Assembly: GCA_903958915.1 (NCBI GenBank)
Contig: CAJBVC010000594.1
Span: 1-11,249 of the forward strand
Reading direction: 5' to 3'
Length of the DNA: 11,249 nucleotides
Source of the DNA: an uncultured beta proteobacterium
GTDB taxonomy: Bacteria > Pseudomonadota > Gammaproteobacteria > Burkholderiales > Burkholderiaceae_C
A program made the position numbers and the translations under genes. Of this stretch, positions 1-7,999 are shown in pieces (positions within the stretch are counted from its first letter, which is position 1; each line of letters starts with the position of its first letter). Below the pieces are notes generated by a model. That model did no database searches and was not told the origin of the DNA. It saw nothing but the letters and a program-made list of their open reading frames with translations.

Positions 1-728
1 AATGGAGCAGCTTGCTGGAGCCCAATTACCTTGCTGCACGTGCCAGACAGATTGACGTTGGCGCGAACGGCCGCAGCATGAAAGTGGCTGCGCCGGGGAA
101 CCCTGGCGAGTTTCGCTCGGGATTCGCACCCATGCCAGACCAGCCGGAATATGGTACTTCGCATATTTCGGTGGTCGATGCCTACGGCAATGCCGTGGCA
201 CTCACCACCAGCATCGAAGACGCTTGGGGTTCGCGCCAACTGGTCAATCGCGGCAAGGGGCGCTCGGGCGGGTTTCTGCTCAACAACCAACTGACCGATT
301 TCAGTTTTTACCCGCGTGGCAGCGATGGTAAACCCATCGCCAACCGGGTGGAACCGGGCAAGCGGCCGCGCTCATCGATGTCGCCGGTCCTGGTGTTTGA
401 CAAAGCAACCGGGCGCCTCGCTTTGACGGGTGGCAGTCCAGGCGGCGCCTTCATCATCCATTTCACTGCCAAAACCCTGTACGCCACCATGCACTGGAAG
501 CTCAATGCACAGCAGGCGATTGACTTACCGAATTTTGGCAGTCTCAATGGTCCCACCATATTGGAAGAAAACCGGTTTGATCGCAAAACGGTGCAAGCCC
601 TGCGCGACCGCGGGCACGAAGTCATCGAAACTGCACTTCCGAGTGGATTGCAGGCTATAGAGCGCACCGCCACGGGATGGTTCGGCGCAGCAGATCCGCG
701 CCGGGAAGGTGTTGTTCTGGGCGATTAA
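1..728 (+). CDS. ggt: gamma-glutamyltranspeptidase, C-terminal part (5' end outside window)
   Basis: The reading frame is open from base 3 to the TAA at 726-728, giving 241 residues, so the gene starts upstream and is cut by the window edge. The TTG at 12 is not a real start. Gamma-glutamyltranspeptidases cleave the gamma-glutamyl bond of glutathione and similar compounds, usually in the periplasm, and cleave themselves into two subunits just before a catalytic Thr. That Thr is visible at 156-158 in GTSHISVVD. The small subunit then shows the expected LLNNQLTDFSF, the Ser-Ser of KRPRSSMSP, and the Gly-Gly oxyanion segment GGSPGG, in family order. The signal peptide and most of the large subunit are not in the window. 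The stop lies 26 nt before dnaG. Family assignment is secure; substrate preference cannot be read. Confidence 0.94.
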   Translation, partial: WSSLLEPNYLAARARQIDVGANGRSMKVAAPGNPGEFRSGFAPMPDQPEYGTSHISVVDAYGNAVALTTSIEDAWGSRQLVNRGKGRSGGFLLNNQLTDFSFYPRGSDGKPIANRVEPGKRPRSSMSPVLVFDKATGRLALTGGSPGGAFIIHFTAKTLYATMHWKLNAQQAIDLPNFGSLNGPTILEENRFDRKTVQALRDRGHEVIETALPSGLQAIERTATGWFGAADPRREGVVLGD

Positions 729-743
729 TCGCGTCCTCACTCC

Positions 744-749
744 TACAAT
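744..749 (+). promoter_or_regulatory. candidate -10 element directly before dnaG
   Basis: TACAAT matches the sigma-70 -10 consensus at five of six positions and ends five bases before the dnaG ATG. No good -35 lies 16-18 bases upstream. If used, transcription would begin at or next to the A of the start codon, giving a leaderless mRNA. This is a motif match only. Confidence 0.28.
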
Positions 750-754
750 GCCCC

Positions 755-2611
755 ATGTCCATTCCCCAGACTTTCATTCAGGAGTTGCTCGCGCGCGCTG
801 ATGTCGTCGAGATCGTCGGGCGTTACGTGCAACTCAAGAAAGGCGGCGCCAACTTCATGGGACTGTGCCCGTTTCATGGAGAAAAGTCGCCGTCTTTCTC
901 GGTGAGCCCGGCCAAGCAGTTCTACCACTGCTTTGGTTGCGGCAAGAACGGCAACGCCATCAGCTTTCTGATGGACCATGCAGGCATGACCTTCATTGAA
1001 GCGGTGCAGGATCTGGCCCAGCAGTATGGCCTGCAAGTTCCCGAAGATGATGCTTCCCCCCAGGAACGAAGCCGTGCCATCGAAGCCCGGCAAAAGCAGC
1101 TTACCCTGACCGACGTACTTGAAAAAGCGGGTGATGCTTATCGACGCCATTTGAAGGGTTCACCGCGTGCGATTGCCTACCTTCAAGGGCGCGGATTGTC
1201 AGGCGAGATCGCACGCCAGTTTGGTCTGGGCTTTGCCCCCGAGGGGTGGCGTAGCCTGGCGAGTGTTTTTCCCCAGTACGACGATCCGTTACTGGTGGAG
1301 AGTGGCCTGGTGATCTCCAACACCGAAGACGGATCTGTGGAAGAGAAGCGTTACGACCGTTTTCGCGACCGTGTGATGTTCCCCATCCGGAACATCAAGG
1401 GAGAATGCATTGGCTTTGGCGGTCGTGTGCTCGGGGACGAAAAACCCAAATACCTCAACTCACCCGAAACGCCAGTCTTCAGCAAGGGTCGTGAACTCTA
1501 CGGGCTGTTTGAGGCCCGCAGCGCCCTGCGGGAACACGGGTATGCGCTTGTGACCGAGGGTTACATGGATGTCGTTGCGCTGGCACAACTGGGGTTTCCC
1601 AATGCCGTAGCAACACTGGGAACAGCCTGCACCAATGAGCACGTCCACAAGTTGTTTCGTTTCACCGAATCCGTTGTTTTCAGTTTTGACGGCGACGTTG
1701 CCGGTCAGCGAGCGGCGAGGAAAGCACTGGACGCCGCCCTGCCCCATGCCACCGATGTGCGCAGCATCAAGTTTCTGTTTTTGCCCGAGGAGCATGACCC
1801 CGACAGCTTCATTCGTGCCAACGGCGCTGAAGCATTTGCGCGTTATGTGGCACAGGCCACGCCGCTGAGCCGATTTCTGATCGAATCTGCCAGCGATGCA
1901 TGTGACCTGCAAACCGCAGAAGGCCGAGCCCACATGGCCAGCAATGGCAAGCCACTCTGGTCCCTGTTGCCCGACGGCGCCCTGAAAATCCAGCTATTGA
2001 GTGAGATTGCCTCCCTGGTGCACATGGGCGTACCGGAACTCAGCGCATTGTGGGGACCTGCCAGTGCGCCAAAGTCGAAGCAACAAACTTACCGGGATCC
2101 GGTACAACAGTCGCAAAGCAATATGGGGTACCGGGCCAATGCTCGGAAGCGCCCAGGACGCGCACTCCCTACCAGCCGCGCAGACCACGCTGCTCGCATC
2201 CTCCTTGCCAACACGGGGTTGTGGGAATCCCTCAGCAGTGAAGATCAGAGCATGTTGTGCGAACTTCCTGCGCCACATGGCTCCGTTTTTGCATGGCTTG
2301 AGCGGCAAATGCATGAACATGGGCCTCTGCCCTGGGAGGCCTTGCGGCTGGAGATGCTCGGCCTGCCTGATATCGAGTGGGCCTTGCAAGCCATGTCGAA
2401 TGCAGCACTGGTCCACGACCCCGCGGAAGATGCGGCGCTGGAATTGCGTGATCTCCTGAATCGCTTGCTGATCGAGCGTCTGAAGGATCAGGAGACCAGG
2501 GCTATTGAGGATTCAAAGCATGATCCCGCAGCACTAACACGCTACCGCGAGTTGGTCGCACGCCGGATGCAAATGGAAAAGAACCAAAGTGACGCTATAA
2601 TCCAAGGCTAA
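755..2611 (+). CDS. dnaG: DNA primase DnaG
   Basis: This 618-residue primase makes the short RNA primers for replication and works with the replicative helicase DnaB. The N-terminal zinc-binding domain has C38, H41, C59 and C62 (CPFH and CFGC). The catalytic core contains the conserved YDRFRDRVMFPI and FGGRVLGD stretches, then the TOPRIM residues E268 (EGYMD), D312 and D314 (DGD), and D348 and D350 (DPD), which bind the metal ions. The less conserved region from about residue 450 to the end is the expected DnaB-binding domain. I chose ATG 755 because MSIPQTFIQELLARAD is where primases normally begin; the frame is open upstream to an ATG at 677, but those 26 residues are unlike primase. No Shine-Dalgarno precedes 755. 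rpoD follows, as in the classical rpsU-dnaG-rpoD operon; rpsU is not visible here. Confidence 0.97.
   Translation: MSIPQTFIQELLARADVVEIVGRYVQLKKGGANFMGLCPFHGEKSPSFSVSPAKQFYHCFGCGKNGNAISFLMDHAGMTFIEAVQDLAQQYGLQVPEDDASPQERSRAIEARQKQLTLTDVLEKAGDAYRRHLKGSPRAIAYLQGRGLSGEIARQFGLGFAPEGWRSLASVFPQYDDPLLVESGLVISNTEDGSVEEKRYDRFRDRVMFPIRNIKGECIGFGGRVLGDEKPKYLNSPETPVFSKGRELYGLFEARSALREHGYALVTEGYMDVVALAQLGFPNAVATLGTACTNEHVHKLFRFTESVVFSFDGDVAGQRAARKALDAALPHATDVRSIKFLFLPEEHDPDSFIRANGAEAFARYVAQATPLSRFLIESASDACDLQTAEGRAHMASNGKPLWSLLPDGALKIQLLSEIASLVHMGVPELSALWGPASAPKSKQQTYRDPVQQSQSNMGYRANARKRPGRALPTSRADHAARILLANTGLWESLSSEDQSMLCELPAPHGSVFAWLERQMHEHGPLPWEALRLEMLGLPDIEWALQAMSNAALVHDPAEDAALELRDLLNRLLIERLKDQETRAIEDSKHDPAALTRYRELVARRMQMEKNQSDAIIQG
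2574..2601 (+). promoter_or_regulatory. candidate sigma-70 promoter for rpoD, at the 3' end of dnaG
   Basis: A perfect TATAAT at 2596-2601 has TGGAAA (four of six matches to TTGACA) at 2574-2579, with a 16-nt spacer. The predicted start is near 2608, over the dnaG stop codon. It would let rpoD be transcribed independently of dnaG, with a leader of about 220 nt. Internal promoters for rpoD within this operon are well known in enterobacteria; use of this site is inferred. Confidence 0.42.
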
Positions 2612-2700
2612 TTCGGCAAGAGCGACAGCAGCACCTCCGGGCCCGGCCAAGCGTTGACAACAGTACAACCGGCCACCTTACCGCAAGGACTGCATTCCAA

Positions 2701-2826
2701 ATGTTCGCCCTCACATCTTGCCAAATGAGGACAACCGTCCTTTCCAGTCTTGCCACACGGGTCTGTGTCCCAGCAGCCTGCATGGCGTCGTTCGTGTTTG
2801 CCCTACTTTTTGATGACTTGAGGTAA
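2701..2826 (+). other. possible 41-codon upstream ORF in the rpoD leader
   Basis: The 219-nt dnaG-rpoD spacer holds an open frame from ATG 2701 (starting MFALTSCQMR) to a TAA at 2824-2826. That stop falls within the rpoD Shine-Dalgarno/ATG spacing, four bases before the rpoD start and in a different frame. An AAGGA at 2685-2689 is a possible ribosome site, 11 nt upstream and so slightly far. The predicted peptide matches no family I know. It may be chance, but its end is well placed for translational coupling to rpoD. Otherwise the spacer shows only a TTGACA at 2654-2659 without a convincing -10. Confidence 0.18.
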
Positions 2827-2830
2827 TTGC

Positions 2831-5079
<2,249 letters not shown>

Positions 5080-5080
<1 letters not shown>

Positions 5081-5922
5081 TGGAGAACGACGCCTGCTAT
5101 TGTCTGGCGGGTGTCATGGGTTGGCCCGTAGCCCATTCTCGCTCTCCGCTGATACACAAGTACTGGATCGAACGCGAGGGCTTGCGGGGCGACTATGTGC
5201 TGCTGCCGGTGCAGCCATCCCACTTAGAGCAGGCGCTGCGGTCATTGCCAGTGCTTGGATTCGCTGGCTGCAATCTCACGATTCCACATAAAGTCCCCGC
5301 ACTGGGTCTGGTAGACCACGTGGATCCACTAGCGCACCGCGTTGGTGCCATCAACACCGTGGTGGTAGGAAAGAACGGTTCGCTGTCGGGCCACAACACC
5401 GATGTGTACGGGTTTATTCAAAGTCTGCTGGACACCCGGCCGGACTGGCGCGCGGATACTGGCCCTATCACGGTGATTGGCGCTGGAGGAGCGGCGCGGG
5501 CCATATTGGTGGGTTTGCTGGATGCAGGCGCGCATCAAATTCGGCTGACCAACCGCAGTGATGACAAAGCACGGGATCTGGCACAGGAGTTTGGCCCGGT
5601 GATCCAATATGTGCCATGGAAAGAACGTCTCGAGTCGCTGAAGGGGGCGACTCTGCTCGTAAACACCACGAACCAGGGTATGCAAGGCGAGGCGGCGCTG
5701 GACATTCAACTCGACTGCCTGCCACTCGACGCGTTGGTGGCAGACATCATTTATGTACCGATCGCAACCCCACTTTTGTCGGCGGCTCGCGCTCGTGGAA
5801 ACACCATTGTCAACGGCCTCGGGATGCTGCTCAATCAGGCGCGTCCTGCTTTCAAGTCCTGGTTTGGGGTCATGCCAAGCCTTCAGCCAGAGTTACTGGA
5901 CAAAGTCCATGCCACGCTTTAG
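5080..5922 (+). CDS. aroE: shikimate dehydrogenase (NADP-dependent)
   Basis: AroE reduces 3-dehydroshikimate to shikimate with NADPH in the cytoplasmic chorismate (aromatic amino acid) pathway. The 280-residue length is normal. The shikimate-binding Ser pair is in HSRSP (S20, S22). The catalytic Lys is K71 in NLTIPHK and the catalytic Asp is D108 in GHNTD. The nucleotide-binding loop is GAGGAAR (134-140), and NRS at 158-160 is the usual NADP 2'-phosphate site. NTTNQGM and the C-terminal NGLGMLLNQARPAF complete the family pattern. The ATG at 5080-5082 shares its A with the rpoD TGA (TGATG), and there is no clear Shine-Dalgarno, so translation probably depends on reinitiation after rpoD. The style (GWPVAHSRSPLIH, TIPHK, YVLLPV) recalls alphaproteobacterial AroE more than the usual TVPFK type. 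A paralogue acting on quinate is possible but less likely given the intact NADP motif. Confidence 0.93.
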
Positions 5923-6203
5923 CTGGTACTTTTCTTCGCCACGCGTTCACCGACGAACCTGAAGCCAAACTGCAACACTTCCTCCAACGAGGATTCGATC
6001 GCACGGCGCTCCGATTCCGTCAGATAGAACATCAGATCAACATCGTGGCGAACATATCGGGCAGGCAGCCTGTTCAGTGCCACACAGGCCACGTCAGCCA
6101 GCATGTCAGTTGTGAATCCAGGGTAGGCTTCAGCCCGACCGGCCACGCCTTCAAAGACCAGCCGCTCGTAGTAGTTGTGTACCTGCTCAAAATCGAACAC
6201 CAT
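5919..6203 (-). CDS. ComFB-family protein (possible cyclic dinucleotide receptor)
   Basis: This small protein of 94 residues resembles the late-competence ComFB family. The recognisable core is residues 37-62, with DVACVALNRLPARYVRHDVD and then LMFYLT, preceded by VHNYYERLVFE (8-18). It has one cysteine, C40. Members in cyanobacteria and Bacillus have been reported to bind cyclic di-nucleotides and to influence motility and competence; whether this one does is inference. I chose ATG 6203 over the longer TTG start at 6215 because a perfect GGAGG (plus-strand 6209-6213) sits five bases before the ATG, inside the longer frame. The gene converges on aroE, and the two stop codons overlap over four bases (TTAG, 5919-5922). 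No intrinsic terminator is visible between them. It shares its upstream region with the HxlR-like gene. Confidence 0.8.
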   Translation of the reverse strand: MVFDFEQVHNYYERLVFEGVAGRAEAYPGFTTDMLADVACVALNRLPARYVRHDVDLMFYLTESERRAIESSLEEVLQFGFRFVGERVAKKSTS

Positions 6204-6208
6204 CAATG

Positions 6209-6213
6209 CCTCC
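6209..6213 (-). promoter_or_regulatory. ribosome binding site GGAGG that fixes the ComFB-family start
   Basis: On the minus strand GGAGG is followed by CATTG and ATG. Spacing and sequence are ideal, so initiation at 6203 is favoured over the upstream TTG. Confidence 0.8.
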
Positions 6214-6245
6214 AAAATGCCTCACGATTGGGCTTTAACCGCTGA

Positions 6246-6274
6246 ACCTTAGCACCTCCCGCGCGCACTGACAA
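6246..6274 (-). promoter_or_regulatory. candidate sigma-70 promoter for the ComFB-family gene
   Basis: The minus strand reads TTGTCA (6274-6269), a 17-nt spacer, then TAAGGT (6251-6246). The -35 matches at five of six positions; the -10 matches at the three most conserved ones (T, A and the final T). The leader to ATG 6203 would be about 36 nt. Motif match only. Confidence 0.35.
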
Positions 6275-6297
6275 GCATAAATCGGCCGATGGAGAAA

Positions 6298-6326
6298 TTG
6301 AGAAACACTCCGTCACAAAATATCTG
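6298..6326 (+). promoter_or_regulatory. weak candidate promoter for the HxlR-like gene
   Basis: TTGAGA (6298-6303, five of six) is followed after 17 nt by TATCTG (6321-6326, three of six). If used, the start would be near 6333, inside the repeat cluster. An alternative -10, TATAGT at 6371-6376, lies within one of the boxes but has no -35 at proper spacing. Confidence 0.2.
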
Positions 6327-6327
6327 T

Positions 6328-6379
6328 GAACTAAACAGCTATGAAACTAGTAGCAGCGAATAAACTAGGATATAGTTTC
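6328..6379 (+). repeat. cluster of four AACTA-core boxes, likely operator region
   Basis: AACTA occurs at 6329-6333, 6345-6349 and 6363-6367, and in reverse (TAGTT) at 6373-6377. Two copies extend to the direct repeat AAACTAG (6344-6350 and 6362-6368). GAAACTA (6343-6349) and TAGTTTC (6373-6379) form a perfect 7-bp inverted pair 23 nt apart. The 70 bases 6301-6370 are about 37% GC, well below the surrounding genes. The cluster is 84 bases upstream of a winged-helix regulator gene, which suggests autoregulation; binding is inferred. Confidence 0.5.
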
Positions 6380-6462
6380 GCCTTAAACTTCACGCGACCG
6401 GCGCTTCTGAACGAAAAACGCTGTGTGCCGTGACACAATGCTGAAATGAGGAGAGGTAGTTA

Positions 6463-6774
6463 ATGAGTACAAAGGATTCTGTCGCCATCAACCAGTTGCT
6501 GGGTTTGCTGGAGGCAAGATATGCCATCCGGGTACTTTGGGCCCTGCGCGATGGACACCCCCAAACCTTTCGTCTTTTACAGGACAGTGTGGGCGGGATT
6601 ACTCCCAACACGCTGAATACTCGGATCAAGGAATTGCGTGAAGCCGGGTTGATGACACATGGTGGTGAAGGGTACTCGGTGACACCGGTTGGAGTCGACC
6701 TGCTCAAGCGCCTTGGTGATCTTCAGGCATTTGCCGCCAAATGGTCTGCGGCACAGGCCAAAAAAATGAAATAG
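6463..6774 (+). CDS. HxlR-like winged helix-turn-helix transcriptional regulator
   Basis: This 103-residue DNA-binding protein looks like the HxlR group of winged-helix regulators. The segment ARYAIRVLWALRDGHPQTFRLLQ (18-40) matches the usual opening helices. ITPNTLNTRIKELREAGLM (46-64) is the recognition helix and following turn, and GGEGYSVTPVG (67-77) is the wing. There is no cysteine anywhere, so it cannot use the thiol sensing known for redox HxlR members. The signal it senses is unknown. ATG 6463 is supported by a GAGGAGAGGT stretch at 6448-6457. It is divergent from the ComFB-family gene and followed by a strong terminator. The AACTA-core boxes upstream are its most likely target. Fold assignment is good; function beyond DNA binding is not known. 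Confidence 0.84.
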   Translation: MSTKDSVAINQLLGLLEARYAIRVLWALRDGHPQTFRLLQDSVGGITPNTLNTRIKELREAGLMTHGGEGYSVTPVGVDLLKRLGDLQAFAAKWSAAQAKKMK

Positions 6775-6783
6775 CATTTTGCA

Positions 6784-6839
6784 GGCACTGCTCAAGTGCC
6801 CGCAAACCCGCCCCAGACAGGCACAGCCTGTCTTTTTTT
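6784..6839 (+). terminator. intrinsic terminator after the HxlR-like gene, with an extra upstream hairpin
   Basis: AGACAGGC (6815-6822) pairs perfectly with GCCTGTCT (6826-6833) across a three-base loop and runs into seven T's (6833-6839), a classical Rho-independent terminator. A second hairpin, GGCACT (6784-6789) with AGTGCC (6795-6800), precedes it. Confidence 0.88.
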
Positions 6840-6881
6840 CGGCTGCGATTTTTGCAGCACACATGAACCAGGAACCACACC

Positions 6882-7235
6882 ATGCAAACCACTCCCAGCG
6901 GACTTCAGTACCAAGACACCATCGAAGGCACAGGTGCAGTTGCCTCCAGCGGTCAAAGCGTTACCGTGCATTACACCGGTTGGCTCTTCAATAACGAAAC
7001 CCAGGGAGCCAAGTTTGACTCCAGCAAAGACCGCAATGATCCGTTCATTTTTGGTCTCGGCGCTGGTATGGTTATTCGTGGTTGGGACGAAGGCGTTGCT
7101 GGAATGCGCGTCGGCGGGGCGCGCACGCTGATCATTCCAGCAGCGCTAGGCTACGGGAGCCGAGGCGCTGGCGGCGTTATTCCACCGAACGCCACCCTCA
7201 AATTCGATGTCGAGTTGCTGGGTGTATCTGACTGA
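6882..7235 (+). CDS. FKBP-type peptidyl-prolyl cis-trans isomerase, cytoplasmic single-domain
   Basis: This 117-residue single FKBP domain speeds cis-trans isomerisation of peptide bonds before proline. The FK506-pocket residues are all present: Y31 (VHYTG), F45 and D46 (KFDSS), F57, V64 and I65 with W68 (GMVIRGWDEG), Y91 (LGYG) and F108. There is no signal peptide, so it should act in the cytoplasm. There is also no large flap insertion of the SlyD kind. AGGA at 6870-6873, eight bases before ATG 6882, supports the start. It follows the HxlR-like terminator by only 42 nt, where I see no clear promoter but do see a small hairpin, GCTGC/GCAGC (6842-6858). The grpE heat-shock promoter lies downstream, so it is a neighbour of the chaperone locus rather than clearly part of it. 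Confidence 0.95.
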   Translation: MQTTPSGLQYQDTIEGTGAVASSGQSVTVHYTGWLFNNETQGAKFDSSKDRNDPFIFGLGAGMVIRGWDEGVAGMRVGGARTLIIPAALGYGSRGAGGVIPPNATLKFDVELLGVSD

Positions 7236-7289
7236 TTGCACAGGCAACCGGTCTCGGGACGCATTGCCCGGGGATCTTTCCAATCGACC

Positions 7290-7317
7290 CTTGAAATTCT
7301 GCAGCCCGTCCCCATAA
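7290..7317 (+). promoter_or_regulatory. sigma-32 heat-shock promoter of grpE
   Basis: CTTGAAA (7290-7296), a 13-nt spacer and CCCCATAA (7310-7317) match the RpoH consensus CTTGAAA-N13-15-CCCCAT almost perfectly. The predicted start is near 7324, giving a leader of about 27 nt. Confidence 0.92.
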
Positions 7318-7350
7318 CAGGGGGCAGCAATCATCCTATGGTCTCTTTGC

Positions 7351-7914
7351 ATGTCTGATACCCAATCCCAAACATCTTCGCCCGACATGGGCATGAACCC
7401 CCAGAATTCTGGGGAAAGTTCATCACCTCACAGTTTGCAGGATGCAGATCCGCTGGCTTTCGCACAAGCGGAGCTGGCGGCGCTGCAGGTCAAAAGTGCA
7501 GAGCTGGCGGACCAATACCTGCGTGCGAAAGCAGACGCTGAAAATGCGCGCCGGCGTGCCGAAGACGAAATCTCAAAAGCACGCAAGTTTGCGGTCGAGG
7601 CATTTGCCGAGAGCCTTTTGCCAGTGGCAGACAGTCTGGAGGCTGGCCTGATCATCAAGGACGCCACGGCGGAGCAGATCCGTGAGGGCGCACAGGCCAC
7701 TTTGCGTCAGTTGCTGGCGGCCCTGGAGCGCAATAAGGTCCTGCCGATCCATCCTGCTTCAGGTGAAAAATTTGATCCTCACCAGCATCAGGCGATCAGC
7801 GTTGTTGCATCTGAACTGGAAGCCAACACGGTCGTGAGCCTACTGCAAAAAGGGTACTCCATTGCGGAGCGCATCTTGCGGCCTGCCCTGGTGACTGTTT
7901 CAGCGCCGAAATAG
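7351..7914 (+). CDS. grpE: nucleotide exchange factor GrpE
   Basis: GrpE releases ADP from DnaK so that ATP can rebind and substrate can leave; it acts as a dimer in the cytoplasm and also serves as a thermosensor. The 187 residues show a low-complexity Ser/Gln-rich N-terminus (1-30) and a long helical coiled-coil segment (about 34-90, with YLRAKADAENARRRAEDEI). A helical dimerisation region around 90-130 follows. The C-terminal beta-domain (130-187) has the family signatures GEKFDPHQHQAIS and VVSLLQKGYSIAERILRPA. A sigma-32 promoter lies directly upstream. ATG 7351 has no recognisable Shine-Dalgarno; a six-codon frame (7338-7358) starts just before it and overlaps it out of frame. dnaK follows after 123 nt with its own heat-shock promoter. 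No hrcA is present upstream, unlike in many loci of this type. Confidence 0.97.
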   Translation: MSDTQSQTSSPDMGMNPQNSGESSSPHSLQDADPLAFAQAELAALQVKSAELADQYLRAKADAENARRRAEDEISKARKFAVEAFAESLLPVADSLEAGLIIKDATAEQIREGAQATLRQLLAALERNKVLPIHPASGEKFDPHQHQAISVVASELEANTVVSLLQKGYSIAERILRPALVTVSAPK

Positions 7915-7971
7915 CCATATTGGACGCATCGTCGATACGCCCTTCACGGTACGCCATTTTTCTGCGTCTCG

Positions 7972-7999
7972 CTTGAAATCGCGCTACCTGACCACATGT
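7972..7999 (+). promoter_or_regulatory. sigma-32 heat-shock promoter of dnaK
   Basis: CTTGAAA (7972-7978), a 13-nt spacer and CCACATGT (7992-7999) match the RpoH consensus with one mismatch in the CCCCAT core. The architecture is the same as that of the grpE promoter. The predicted start is near 8006, about 32 nt before the dnaK ATG. Confidence 0.88.

Noticed and set aside
677..754. Upstream in-frame ATG extending dnaG by 26 residues
   Set aside because: The extension overlaps the end of ggt and is unlike any primase N-terminus; the conserved start is at 755.
1118..1124. CTTGAAA inside dnaG as a possible internal heat-shock promoter for rpoD
   Set aside because: No CCCCAT-like -10 at 13-15 bases, and it is over 1.7 kb from rpoD.
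2654..2659. Perfect TTGACA in the rpoD leader
   Set aside because: No acceptable -10 lies 16-18 bases downstream (the sequence there is CCTTACCG), so it is not called as a promoter.
5911..5944. GCCACGC repeated at 5911-5917 and 5938-5944
   Set aside because: A short direct repeat rather than inverted, so not a terminator; probably chance at the junction of two genes.
6249..6257. TTAGCACCT resembles the left half of a CIRCE element
   Set aside because: No matching right half (GAGTGCTAA) follows after nine bases, and the site is not next to a heat-shock gene.
6422..6437. TGTGT/ACACA inverted repeat just upstream of the HxlR-like ribosome site
   Set aside because: Only five base pairs and a single copy; too weak to call as an operator on its own.
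7912..7971. Possible terminator after grpE (GACGCATCG/CGATACGCC)
   Set aside because: The arms have two mismatches and only a one-base loop, so the stem is not credible.
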